Assembly: GCA_036267255.1 (NCBI GenBank)
Contig: DATAWK010000033.1
Span: forward strand, 1 to 64,000
DNA length: 64,000 bases
Direction: 5' to 3'
Source: DATAWK01 sp036267255
GTDB lineage: Bacteria > Acidobacteriota > Terriglobia > Terriglobales > Acidobacteriaceae
Position 1 is the stretch's first letter; the number at the start of each line of letters is the position of its first letter. Made by a program: the position numbers and the translations under genes. This document shows positions 57,327 to 64,000 of this stretch, in pieces. The notes below the pieces were generated by a model. That model did no database searches. It was not told where the DNA came from and saw only the letters and a program-made list of their open reading frames with translations.

Positions 57327-58061
57327 TTATTGCGCCGCGGGAATGCGGATGGAGGATTGATCGCAATCGCGTACGGCCTGGCAGGCGATGGGTTGCAGCG
57401 ATTTGCTGAGACAGAATTCGACGCCAGCCAGATAGCGGTTGTGGCAACTGACGGCGATACTGCCGGCGGAGAGTTCAGGGTTGGCGTCGATGAAGAGCTG
57501 CTTGATCGCGGTTGCGCTTTGTTGCGTGGTGCGGCTGGGGTGGACCAGGGATGGCGGAATTTTGATGCTGTTGTAGGCCTGGCGGATGACGCTGAAATAC
57601 TGGCGGGCGGTGAGGCCGGTGCAGGTGCCGTGCGTGGACCATTCATGCGCAATGAGACGCGGGTCGGGCATGAGGTCGAGCATGGCGGAAGGATCGGCGA
57701 GTCCGGGCATGCTGGAACATTGCGAGGGCCAGCGGCCATTCTGGAATTGCGGCCAGAGGCCGTGGACGACGAAGCCGGGATGGTCCCCATTGCACTCCGG
57801 GCTGTTGCGATGGCCGTGGCAATACTCCGGCGCCCAGGAGAGCGTGAGCAGGTAGTAGTCGAAATTTCCGGGTGCGATGGGGCTGGCGGCACGCGCGGCG
57901 GCTGCGGCGGCGAGCGCGCCGGACTCGGTGGCGGGCTGGGCCGAAGAAGGCTGGGTTGTGGGAGCACCGGCCTGCCGACAGCCGGAGAGGAGCAGAAGCG
58001 CGAACGCGGCAACACATGCGAAGGACACAAAGACGTACGATGATCTGTTGGTGTGCTTCAT
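57327..58061 (-). CDS. Ribonuclease T2 family lipoprotein
   Basis: RNase T2-type endoribonuclease of 244 residues, cleaving RNA through 2',3'-cyclic phosphate intermediates. Both catalytic segments are present: FVVHGLWPQ (His-100) and HEWSTHGTC (His-139, Glu-140, His-144). A lipobox LLLSGCRQ (Cys-28) shows that it is a lipoprotein, so it would act outside the cytoplasm, probably scavenging RNA nucleotides. A low-complexity Ala-rich linker covers about 30-60. GGGGGCGGA precedes the ATG. It lies 73 bases upstream of the amylase, same strand. Confidence 0.9.
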   Translation of the reverse strand: MKHTNRSSYVFVSFACVAAFALLLLSGCRQAGAPTTQPSSAQPATESGALAAAAAARAASPIAPGNFDYYLLTLSWAPEYCHGHRNSPECNGDHPGFVVHGLWPQFQNGRWPSQCSSMPGLADPSAMLDLMPDPRLIAHEWSTHGTCTGLTARQYFSVIRQAYNSIKIPPSLVHPSRTTQQSATAIKQLFIDANPELSAGSIAVSCHNRYLAGVEFCLSKSLQPIACQAVRDCDQSSIRIPAAQ

Positions 58062-58142
58062 TCCGCCCCCGGGAAGTGCCTGTCAGGTGACTGTACCGCA
58101 GAGTTGTGGCTCTGGATAGGGGGTTGCGTTTTCGCCGGGTGT

Positions 58143-58286
58143 TCAGAATCGCAGAAATCGCTTGCGGCAACTGGCGCACCAATAAGGAAACAGGCCGAAG
58201 GGGCTGAAGACACGCTCCCAGAATTTTCTATGCGCCTGATAGAGATCGAGGTTGCAGCGGGGACACTGCTTTACGGCCGAATGCAA
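58143..58286 (-). CDS. Zinc-ribbon microprotein A (47 aa)
   Basis: A 47-residue protein with four cysteines in the pattern CPRC-x25-CASC (Cys-8, 11, 37, 40), a classic zinc-ribbon spacing. Between the pairs is FWERVFSPFGLFPYW; the end is KRFLRF. It starts with TTG at 58286, behind AAGGAG at ideal spacing. A close paralogue lies at 60936-61133, with the same spacing and start codon type. It may bind zinc and nucleic acid or act as a protein adaptor; no function is known. Confidence 0.75.
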   Translation of the reverse strand: MHSAVKQCPRCNLDLYQAHRKFWERVFSPFGLFPYWCASCRKRFLRF

Positions 58287-58495
58287 AACCTGCTCCTTTC
58301 ATCTATCTATTGGTTAGACGAAAAAAAACGGTGGAAGGTGGGTACGAAAAAGAGAAAGCGGGCCAGAGGCGGAAGATCGCGCGACAGCCGATGCCGGGCG
58401 ACGGAGTGGAAATAAATTCGCAGGAACCAACCGCAGAGCGGAAATAGGAATCTGGCTATAGACAGGAACAAAAAACGCGAGAGGGAGGGTGAGCG

Positions 58496-58729
58496 ATGGA
58501 TGCACGGAGATGGGCGCATTTTACCGCCATGGCTTTGATTGGGGATGGATTGATGGCGATAGTGAATCCGCATCGCGATGTAAGGGCGTGGACGATTGGG
58601 CCGAAGCCCTGGCGTACCTTGATGCGTGGGCTGGGGAAGCATCCGCAACTGACGCGTGCGTTGGGCGTGGCCCAGGTGGTTGCCGGAATTTACTGGGCGA
58701 TGCGCGAGGAAGAGAAATTGCTGGAGTAA
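58496..58729 (+). CDS. Small hypothetical membrane protein
   Basis: A 77-residue protein with one or two hydrophobic segments (MALIGDGLMAIVNP region and VAQVVAGIYWAM near the end) and a polar middle with KPWRTLMRGLGKHPQLTRALG. GAGGGAGGGTGAG precedes the ATG at 58496, a strong ribosome site. No family is recognised. It is divergent from the zinc-ribbon gene and convergent with the next gene. Confidence 0.65.
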   Translation: MDARRWAHFTAMALIGDGLMAIVNPHRDVRAWTIGPKPWRTLMRGLGKHPQLTRALGVAQVVAGIYWAMREEEKLLE

Positions 58730-58752
58730 TTTGCAGACAGCAGAAAAATGAC

Positions 58753-59409
58753 TTACTGCAAAAAGCGGAAGGAGTCGAGAGCTTGTTGCAGTTGGTTATG
58801 GACTTCGTCTTGATCCTGCTGCGTAAATTCCTTGATTGGCGGATCGAAAACTCCGGGATTGGTGGATGCCTCGCGGATGCTCAACTGATAACACGTATTG
58901 CGGTGAAAGGTGCGATACGCGTGTTCGTCGAGATAGTGACTCATTCCGGCGTCGGAGTTCTCGAACATCTGAAACTGGACATGATGGATGGTGATGGTCT
59001 TTCCGGTATTGTGCGGATCGAGACCCCAGTTTTTTGAGCCGGCGAGACATTCCTTCTCTGTAAGAGCCTGTTGGACCTGTGCGACAGAAAACGCTGCGGC
59101 ATTGAATGCCGGATAGTCCGGGAATCGGGCCTTCGGGTAGGCAAGGCATGCGAGGGTGTGGATGTCCGGGCTTGAGGAGTCATCGCAGACCGGACTGTAG
59201 GCAGTGCAGGAATCCTGTGGAAACCAATCTTCAGAAACTCCGTCTGCTTGCGTGTGTCGCGTGCAGCGAACCAGCAGGCCGGGATAGTGGAATTGGAAGA
59301 TGCCGTCGGGACTGGTGAAGGTTTGCGATGGAGCCGGTGAGGGGCCGGCAATTTGCGCAGAGAGCGCGGCGGCGAATCCGCAAAGGAACATTGCAACGAG
59401 CAGTTTCAT
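58753..59409 (-). CDS. Hypothetical exported protein
   Basis: Exported protein of 218 residues with a signal peptide (1-19, ending ALSAQ). The mature part opens SPDGIFQFHYPGLLVRC, a beta-sandwich-like start, and holds seven cysteines. A C-terminal helix follows (QQDQDEVHNQLQQALDSF). No family is recognised. The gene is convergent with the small membrane protein. Confidence 0.6.
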   Translation of the reverse strand: MKLLVAMFLCGFAAALSAQIAGPSPAPSQTFTSPDGIFQFHYPGLLVRCTRHTQADGVSEDWFPQDSCTAYSPVCDDSSSPDIHTLACLAYPKARFPDYPAFNAAAFSVAQVQQALTEKECLAGSKNWGLDPHNTGKTITIHHVQFQMFENSDAGMSHYLDEHAYRTFHRNTCYQLSIREASTNPGVFDPPIKEFTQQDQDEVHNQLQQALDSFRFLQ

Positions 59410-59549
59410 TCGAAGCGCACCTTCTTATCCTTATCGGCACTATCGTCGGCGCTATCGGCACGGAGCGCGCAAGGCCAGACGCGAGTTTGGGACAATCCGT
59501 CCTTTGGGCAGAAGTATAGCCGGGCGGCATTGTGGATGGGGATGATTTG

Positions 59550-59599
59550 GCCAAAAGGAAAGCTTCCACCCCGGCAGGCTTGCTCGCCGGAGTGGAAGC
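59550..59599 (-). terminator. Probable rho-independent terminator
   Basis: On the minus strand, GCTTCCAC and GTGGAAGC enclose an inner CCGGCGAGC/GCCTGCCGG pairing, followed by TTTCCTTTT. It lies 33 bases after the stop of the DUF3300 gene. Confidence 0.65.
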
Positions 59600-59631
59600 G
59601 AAGGTGATGCGAGAAATTTATTCTTAAGTCG

Positions 59632-60651
59632 TTAGTGCCGATGAGCTCCTCCACCGTGAGATCCTCCGCCGTGGGATGCTTCCGCATGGCCATGATTCGC
59701 ATAGCGCACGTTGGCATGATTTTCGATGCGCGGTCCGGGCCGTGGATGATAGGCATTGGCATAGGAATGCCGGTAATAGGCGCGGTTTGACCAGGTGCGT
59801 CCCCACGGTGCACCGCCAATCACGATGCCGTGTGTGCGCCAGGCAAATCCGGGATGCGCCCATCCAAAGGAAAAGAAGGCGGGCCCGATGAAGATGCTGG
59901 GGGCAAAGCGGATGCCGAAGCCGATGGCGAATCCGGGCCGAGGAGCGAAGAAGACGATTCCCGGGCTGTAGATCGGAACATAGAGGTACGCCGGATTTAC
60001 CGGAAGCACTTCGATATAGCCGTCGGTGTTGACGACATTGTCATACGCGCTGGGCTGCAGATAACCGTAGTTGTATGCCTGCTGGCGCATCCGCTGCACG
60101 GCATCCATCACATCGGGCCGCTGCACGAGGACGGCATCGCCCAGGTCGTCGGTCCACTGCGGGTCCTGCGCCATCATTTGCAGCACGGAAGGAAATGGAA
60201 GCAGAGCCAGCACGCTGGGATCCCAAGGCAGATTGTCCTGTTGGATCGCGGCTGCCAGGGCGTCGCTGCTTATCGTGGCGTGTTCATTGGCCCAATTTGC
60301 GGCGGCGGGAATGTCCGGCGAAAAGGTTGCGGCGGTCAGAATTTGCGCCAGCAGCGGGTCGGGATAGAGCGCGATTCTGCTGACCAGAGTGTCGAGCTGC
60401 TGGGGTGCGAGCGGCGCCGGGGGCGCCTGCTCCTGCGGCTGCTGCTCGGGAGGCGGCGCGGGTTGTTCCTGCGGCGCGTTCTGGTTTGCGGGCGGCGGAG
60501 GCGGGGGTGGTGTGTATTGCTGCTGGGATTGCTGTGCGTGAGCCTGCACCGCGAGAGACATCCCCAACAACAGCACGGAAAATCCGCTAAAAGAAATTTT
60601 TCTGAGCGCGTTTTGTAAGAAGCCGGGTTGTGCGTTGCTATTTGAGAACAT
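59632..60651 (-). CDS. DUF3300 family exported protein
   Basis: Exported protein of 339 residues. A signal peptide (about 1-41, ending AHAQ) is followed by a Pro/Gln-rich linker (about 45-90) and the DUF3300 core: LDTLVSRIALYPDPLLAQIL, WDPSVLALLPFPSVLQMMA, and VLPVNPAYLYVPIYSP. The C-terminus is Gly/His-rich (HGGGSHGGGAHRH), possibly metal binding. Function unknown; a surface role is likely. The ATG at 60651 has GGAG ten bases upstream; ATG at 60672 lacks one. Confidence 0.85.
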   Translation of the reverse strand: MFSNSNAQPGFLQNALRKISFSGFSVLLLGMSLAVQAHAQQSQQQYTPPPPPPPANQNAPQEQPAPPPEQQPQEQAPPAPLAPQQLDTLVSRIALYPDPLLAQILTAATFSPDIPAAANWANEHATISSDALAAAIQQDNLPWDPSVLALLPFPSVLQMMAQDPQWTDDLGDAVLVQRPDVMDAVQRMRQQAYNYGYLQPSAYDNVVNTDGYIEVLPVNPAYLYVPIYSPGIVFFAPRPGFAIGFGIRFAPSIFIGPAFFSFGWAHPGFAWRTHGIVIGGAPWGRTWSNRAYYRHSYANAYHPRPGPRIENHANVRYANHGHAEASHGGGSHGGGAHRH

Positions 60652-60935
60652 TGCGTTCCACTCCGTGTACATCCATATAGGACTGCTGGTGTTTCTTCTG
60701 CCAAGGTTTGGATGCGCGATCCCTGAAATTGATCCCCAAAATTGGAGATACAGGAATGCCATGCCAACCGCACAGCGTACAAGAAAAAGGCCCACAGATC
60801 ATTTCCGGGGCTCTGCTGAATAGAACCCCGGAACAGAGTTGAAAGTTGCGAGGATGGCGCTGCGCCGGAGCTTTCCTGCGCGAGGCGAGACACGGCGGAA
60901 GAATGAAACCGAGGCGAACGTTGCCGCTTCTGCCG

Positions 60936-61133
60936 TTACCCGTGCAAAGCACGATGGGAATGGCTATGCCGCGGGGAAATAGAGAAACGAAGAAAACGCC
61001 CCCGGCAGTTGGAGCACCAGTAAGGGAAGAAACCCAAGGGAGTCAAGGCGCGTTCCCATGGTTTTCGATGGGCTAAATCGAGATAAATGTCGCAACGGGG
61101 ACACTTCTTTGCTTGTTTGGATAGGTTCAACAA
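60936..61133 (-). CDS. Zinc-ribbon microprotein B (65 aa)
   Basis: A 65-residue paralogue of the protein at 58143-58286. Cysteines at 11, 14, 40 and 43 have the same CPRC-x25-C-x2-C layout, and the intervening HRKPWERALTPLGFFPYW is clearly related. It ends with an extra His/Ser-rich tail after RFLRF. It starts with TTG (61133), behind GAGGAG. Like copy A, it sits upstream of an exported protein (DUF3300) on the same strand. Confidence 0.75.
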   Translation of the reverse strand: MLNLSKQAKKCPRCDIYLDLAHRKPWERALTPLGFFPYWCSNCRGRFLRFSISPRHSHSHRALHG

Positions 61134-61331
61134 GGACGCAGCTCCTCATACTGGTCTTTTCGATGATGGACAACGCGGAATGGTTGCGCGGCAGGAGAGA
61201 AATGGGCGGCAGGCATGGGCGTGGGGCACCTCTGGGTTCCTATAAACTGGTCGAGAGACAGAGAGTCCCAAGGTTCCGAAGCTGACACGGAAATCCGAAC
61301 GGCGAGGTTTCCCCAAGAAGGAAATTCCGCG

Positions 61332-61958
61332 ATGGTGGCAAAAATTTTGAAGACAAGCGGTTCCTGGTGGCTCTTTGTTGCGGGGAGCATTTTTCTTTCC
61401 GGTGCGATTGCCGGTGCAGCCGGCATGATGGCGCCGCAGTATAGTCCGTACTCCCCGGCGGACCAACTCAACCAGGCCATCAGTAACGGGGTTCCGGACA
61501 GAGATTTTGTATCCAACGTGTACCGGAGTGGAATGGCTGAGGTGCAACTGGGCAAACTGGCGGCGCAGAAGGGTTCGAGCGACGACGTGAAACAGTTCGG
61601 ACAGAAAATGGTGGACGACCGCACGCAGTTGAACGGTCAGATGGAATGGGCGGCGCAGCACATGCATCTGAAGCTGCCGTCGGGCATCTCGAAAAAAGAC
61701 AAGAGGCTGATCGTCCAGTTGCAGGGAATGTCTGGAACGCAGTTCGATGATGCGTATATCGTTGCGATGGTGAAAGCCCATAAGGACGATGCTGAGACGT
61801 TTCAAACGGAAGCCGGGCAGACCAAAAATCCAAATTTACAACGGCTGGCCCAACAGGGTAGCGACACGATTGCGCAAGACCAGCAGAGGATCGAGAAGAT
61901 TGCGGAGAGCCACAATCTGATGACGGCGAAGGGCAGGATGATTTCTGGTGATAAATGA
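61332..61958 (+). CDS. DUF4142 family exported protein
   Basis: Exported protein of 208 residues with an N-terminal hydrophobic segment (WWLFVAGSIFLSGAIAGAAG). The rest is the DUF4142 four-helix, ferritin-like domain: DRDFVSNVYRSGMAEVQLGK, VKQFGQKMVDDRTQLN, QFDDAYIVAMVKAHKDD and LQRLAQQGSDTIAQDQQRI. The family is periplasmic and of unknown function, sometimes stress-related. The ATG follows AAGAAGGAA. Confidence 0.87.
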   Translation: MVAKILKTSGSWWLFVAGSIFLSGAIAGAAGMMAPQYSPYSPADQLNQAISNGVPDRDFVSNVYRSGMAEVQLGKLAAQKGSSDDVKQFGQKMVDDRTQLNGQMEWAAQHMHLKLPSGISKKDKRLIVQLQGMSGTQFDDAYIVAMVKAHKDDAETFQTEAGQTKNPNLQRLAQQGSDTIAQDQQRIEKIAESHNLMTAKGRMISGDK

Positions 61959-62097
61959 GGCAGCGGTTGTGGAGAGAGCAAGATTTTTCAGGAGAGGCGC
62001 GCCTGCCGCGGAGCAGCGAGCCGGTGAACTGAATGAGTTTCTCCACGATGCTTCGGATCGGGACGACACGGGTTTGATTCCGTTTGAGAACGAGGCG

Positions 62098-62140
62098 AAA
62101 AGACCCAGGTGAGCTGCACGAACGTGGGCATGGGGCATAC
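62098..62140. repeat. Dispersed palindromic repeat, short form
   Basis: AAAAGACCCAGGTGAGCTGC at the start and TGGGGCATACTGG at the end match the element at 5712-5752 and those at 8854 and 24500. It directly precedes the acetyltransferase ATG, so it forms part of its 5' untranslated region. Confidence 0.5.
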
Positions 62141-62146
62141 TGGGAC

Positions 62147-62659
62147 ATGCTCCTGCGACCAGCGGAACCCGAGGATGCCCTTGCTGTGGCTCGCGTGCAC
62201 GTCCGGTCATGGCAAGCGGCCTACCGGACGCTGCTTCCCGATGCGTACCTGGATCAGCTTCGCCCCGAAGATCGAGCGCAGAAGTACGATTTCGCCAATC
62301 TTGACCCGTTCAAGCCGCGAACGATTGTGGCGATGGACGAAGGAGCGATCTGCGGGTTTGCCACCACGGCGCCATCGCGCGATACGGATCTGGCGGACCA
62401 TGCCGAGCTGTGTGCCCTCTATGTGGACCCAGCGCAGTGGGGCCGGGGGATGGGTGTCGCCCTTGTGGCGGCGGCGCGCGCCCACCTTTTGGGGCTCAGA
62501 TTTCGACATGCGATGCTGTGGGTGCTGGCGGGCAACGTTCGCGCGGAGCGCTTTTATCAAATGGATAAGTGGGCACCGGATGGCCTGCGCCGGAGGGACA
62601 CGGTATGGGGCATCACGGTCGACGAAGTTCGCTATCGGCGCGGACTTGAGATGCGCTAA
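62147..62659 (+). CDS. GNAT family N-acetyltransferase
   Basis: Cytoplasmic GNAT acetyltransferase of 170 residues using acetyl-CoA. N-terminal LRPAEPEDALAVARVHVRSWQ and the CoA-binding block ALYVDPAQWGRGMGVALVAAA (about 99-119) are visible, followed by WVLAGNVRAERFYQMDKW. The acceptor is unknown; small-molecule or antibiotic acceptors are possible in this branch. The ATG at 62147 is preferred; the frame is open upstream but is occupied by the repeat. The ribosome site is weak. Confidence 0.87.
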   Translation: MLLRPAEPEDALAVARVHVRSWQAAYRTLLPDAYLDQLRPEDRAQKYDFANLDPFKPRTIVAMDEGAICGFATTAPSRDTDLADHAELCALYVDPAQWGRGMGVALVAAARAHLLGLRFRHAMLWVLAGNVRAERFYQMDKWAPDGLRRRDTVWGITVDEVRYRRGLEMR

Positions 62660-62732
62660 TTGATTTTTTCCGGGGAAGAAAAGCTACACGAAAGCAGGCG
62701 CAGGGGCTTTCAAGAAACCTAATATTCCGCCT

Positions 62733-63035
62733 TCACGCAGCTTCGACTGTCAGCTTTAAACCGATCGCCCGGGTTACGGCAACCAGTGTGGACAGGCGAG
62801 GATTTCCCTTCGCCGAGAGAGCACGGTACAGGCTTTCGCGTTCGATCCCCGCTGCTTTGGCCACCTTGGCGATGCCGCCTTTGGATTCGGCGATGCGCCG
62901 CAGGGCGATGAGGAGCACGCGGGGATCGTCCTCGTCCTCCAACGCGGAGCGGAGATATTCCGCGGCAAAATCCGGATTGTCGCGAAGCTCCCGGATCAAG
63001 GCTTTGTCGTGGGAGATGCTGGCGGTTTTTTTCAT
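62733..63035 (-). CDS. Putative addiction module antitoxin (HigA/HI1420-like)
   Basis: DNA-binding antitoxin of 100 residues, second in a toxin-antitoxin pair. It shows the helix-turn-helix GGIAKVAKAAGIERESLYRALS and the family end LVAVTRAIGLKLTVEA. It should neutralise the toxin and repress the operon. Its ATG overlaps the toxin stop by four bases, so the pair is co-translated. AAGGACGG precedes the ATG. Confidence 0.88.
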   Translation of the reverse strand: MKKTASISHDKALIRELRDNPDFAAEYLRSALEDEDDPRVLLIALRRIAESKGGIAKVAKAAGIERESLYRALSAKGNPRLSTLVAVTRAIGLKLTVEAA

Positions 63036-63361
63036 GGCGTGCCCGTCCTTTCCTGATGGTCTTTGAGACAATCCAGCGCCCGTGCGATGTCGGCGGATTG
63101 TTTGCGTTTGTCGCCGCCACAAAGTAATAAAACGCACGTTCGGCCCAACATGGCGTAATAGAGCCGGTATCCCGGCCCCCAGTCGATCCGCAGCTCATGC
63201 AAGCCGTGGCGAAGAGGTTTGCAGTCGCCGAAGTTTCCAGCTGCCATCCGATCGATGCGAATGACAATCTTTGCCCGCGCCCGAACATCTTTCAAGCTTG
63301 CCAGCCATTCCCCGAAAACGTCTTTTCCTGTTTGGGTGACATAGCGCCGAATCTCGATCAC
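63032..63361 (-). CDS. RelE/HigB-family toxin (HI1419-like)
   Basis: Toxin of 109 residues, probably a ribosome-dependent mRNA interferase of the RelE/HigB superfamily. It shows the conserved blocks VRARAKIVIRIDRMAAGNFGD, LRHGLHELRIDWGPGYRLYY and VLLLCGGDKRKQSADIARA. It precedes its antitoxin gene, the reverse of the RelBE order. The spacing and family of both partners match the HI1419/HI1420 type. An A/T-rich promoter region lies upstream at 63360-63400. Confidence 0.88.
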   Translation of the reverse strand: MIEIRRYVTQTGKDVFGEWLASLKDVRARAKIVIRIDRMAAGNFGDCKPLRHGLHELRIDWGPGYRLYYAMLGRTCVLLLCGGDKRKQSADIARALDCLKDHQERTGTP

Positions 63362-63507
63362 TGTTTGATTGTAACTTATAAATTACATTTGAGCCGGGGA
63401 AGAAAGGCTTTGCGGGCGCCAATGGAGGCTCGCGTGTTGCCGGGAAACTGGAATGCTGCCATCCTGTTCGCAGGCAGGATTCGCAGGGTAGGAAAGGAGC
63501 GGCGCAT

Positions 63508-63795
63508 ATGGTGCATCAAACTTTCAGCGCCAAGCTGCAACGCAGTCCCAACAGAGGCGGCTGGACGTACGTGGTCTGGCCGGAGTCGGTAAAGTTTTTC
63601 GGTACCGGGGGTGCGGTGAAGGTTCGAGGCACGGTGGATGGCGTGCCGTTTGAAAGCTCATTTATGGCGATGGGCGGCGGTGTGCATATGTTGCCGATCA
63701 AGGCAGAGGTGCGCAGCGCCATCGGCAAAGAGGCAGGCCAAACGGTTCGTGTGGTGCTGGAGGAGCGGATCGCCGCGGCTGCACGGAAGAAGTAA
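63508..63795 (+). CDS. DUF1905 domain protein
   Basis: Small soluble protein of 95 residues. The pattern FSAKLQRSPNRGGWTYVVWPESVKFFGTGG, then VKVRGTVDG and SSFMAMGGGVHMLPIKAEVR, matches DUF1905, a beta-rich domain often joined to a YdeI/OmdA-type domain. Here it stands alone. Function unknown. A GGAGCGGCGC tract precedes the ATG. Confidence 0.85.
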   Translation: MVHQTFSAKLQRSPNRGGWTYVVWPESVKFFGTGGAVKVRGTVDGVPFESSFMAMGGGVHMLPIKAEVRSAIGKEAGQTVRVVLEERIAAAARKK

Positions 63796-63864
63796 AAACG
63801 GGTGCGCCTCTGAGAATCCGGACGCGGGGCACCCGCCGAATTCCGGCAACAGCGGAGCGGGCAC

Positions 63865-64000
63865 TCACGACTTTCCGGCATAGTCTCCGTACTCCCAGTC
63901 GTAAGGCACGCCGGTGTTGCCGAGAATGAACCTGACCAGTTCAGCGAAGCCTGCTTCGGAGCGAACATCGTTGGAGAGGATCAGAACACAGCGCTGACTG
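63865..64000 (-). CDS. Hypothetical protein, C-terminal fragment cut by window end
   Basis: The last 44 codons of a minus-strand gene that starts beyond the right edge of the window. The readable part ends with LGNTGVPYDWEYGDYAGKS before TGA. The family is not recognised from this fragment. The frame runs through to the window edge without a stop. Confidence 0.5.
   Translation of the reverse strand, partial: SQRCVLILSNDVRSEAGFAELVRFILGNTGVPYDWEYGDYAGKS

Noticed and set aside
57254..58030. 259-codon upstream extension of the alpha-amylase frame
   Set aside because: It overlaps the RNase T2 gene in another frame and has low-complexity Pro/Ser/Arg sequence; the amylase has a good ribosome site at 57253.

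Overview
The window reads as chromosomal DNA of a GC-rich, Gram-negative, free-living heterotroph. The best guess is a soil Acidobacterium of the Terriglobia/Acidobacteriaceae type. This is inferred from the mix of families: TonB receptor with an N-terminal carboxypeptidase-regulatory-like domain, secreted proteins with an N-terminal 'PAGT' domain, DUF3617, DUF4142, DUF3300, CsbD, a DISM/7TM-SpoIIE phosphatase and GTG/TTG starts. No rRNA or other phylogenetic marker was read. No tRNA, rRNA, CRISPR array, prophage or transposase gene was seen.

Layout. 0.3-9 kb: small stress-type or membrane proteins (DUF899, DUF3617, DUF6629, iron-permease-like, DUF3309), a secreted propeller-like protein and a sugar MFS transporter with an unusual insertion. 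9-16.9 kb: a minus-strand histidine operon hisI-G-D-C-B-H-F-A followed by an aminotransferase. It is preceded by a readable leader peptide with eight His codons and an attenuator hairpin. 17-20.6 kb: a methyltransferase-like membrane protein, an LssY-domain outer-membrane protein and a ComEA-like HhH protein. 21.2-24.4 kb: two cobalamin riboswitches in tandem ahead of one TonB-dependent receptor, a probable B12 transporter. 24.7-36.7 kb: ClC channel, TPR protein, a complete RND efflux operon (adaptor, pump, TolC-like channel) and a porin with a coiled coil.

37-46.8 kb: metabolic genes (DHFR-like reductase, 2-hydroxyacid dehydrogenase, large FAD/Fe-S oxidase, enoyl-CoA hydratase), then a VOC-like/lumazine-synthase fusion followed by nusB. 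46.8-55.7 kb: a giant Ig/propeller lipoprotein, an S9 peptidase, two small stress proteins (lmo0937-like, CsbD) and a 7TM phosphatase. 55.9-64 kb: alpha-amylase, an RNase T2 lipoprotein, two paralogous zinc-ribbon microproteins, DUF3300, DUF4142, an acetyltransferase, a RelE/HigB-type toxin-antitoxin pair, DUF1905 and the end of a gene cut by the window edge.

The regulatory elements are the most informative parts. The his leader couples histidyl-tRNA charging to transcription of the whole pathway. The tandem B12 sensors probably sharpen repression of the receptor. A family of short palindromic repeats ending in a TGGGGCACCCGG-like box lies in many intergenic gaps. Nothing here is clearly a new defence or mobile system. 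The best candidates for undescribed biology are the zinc-ribbon microproteins, the VOC-RibH fusion and the structured spacer between the two riboswitches.
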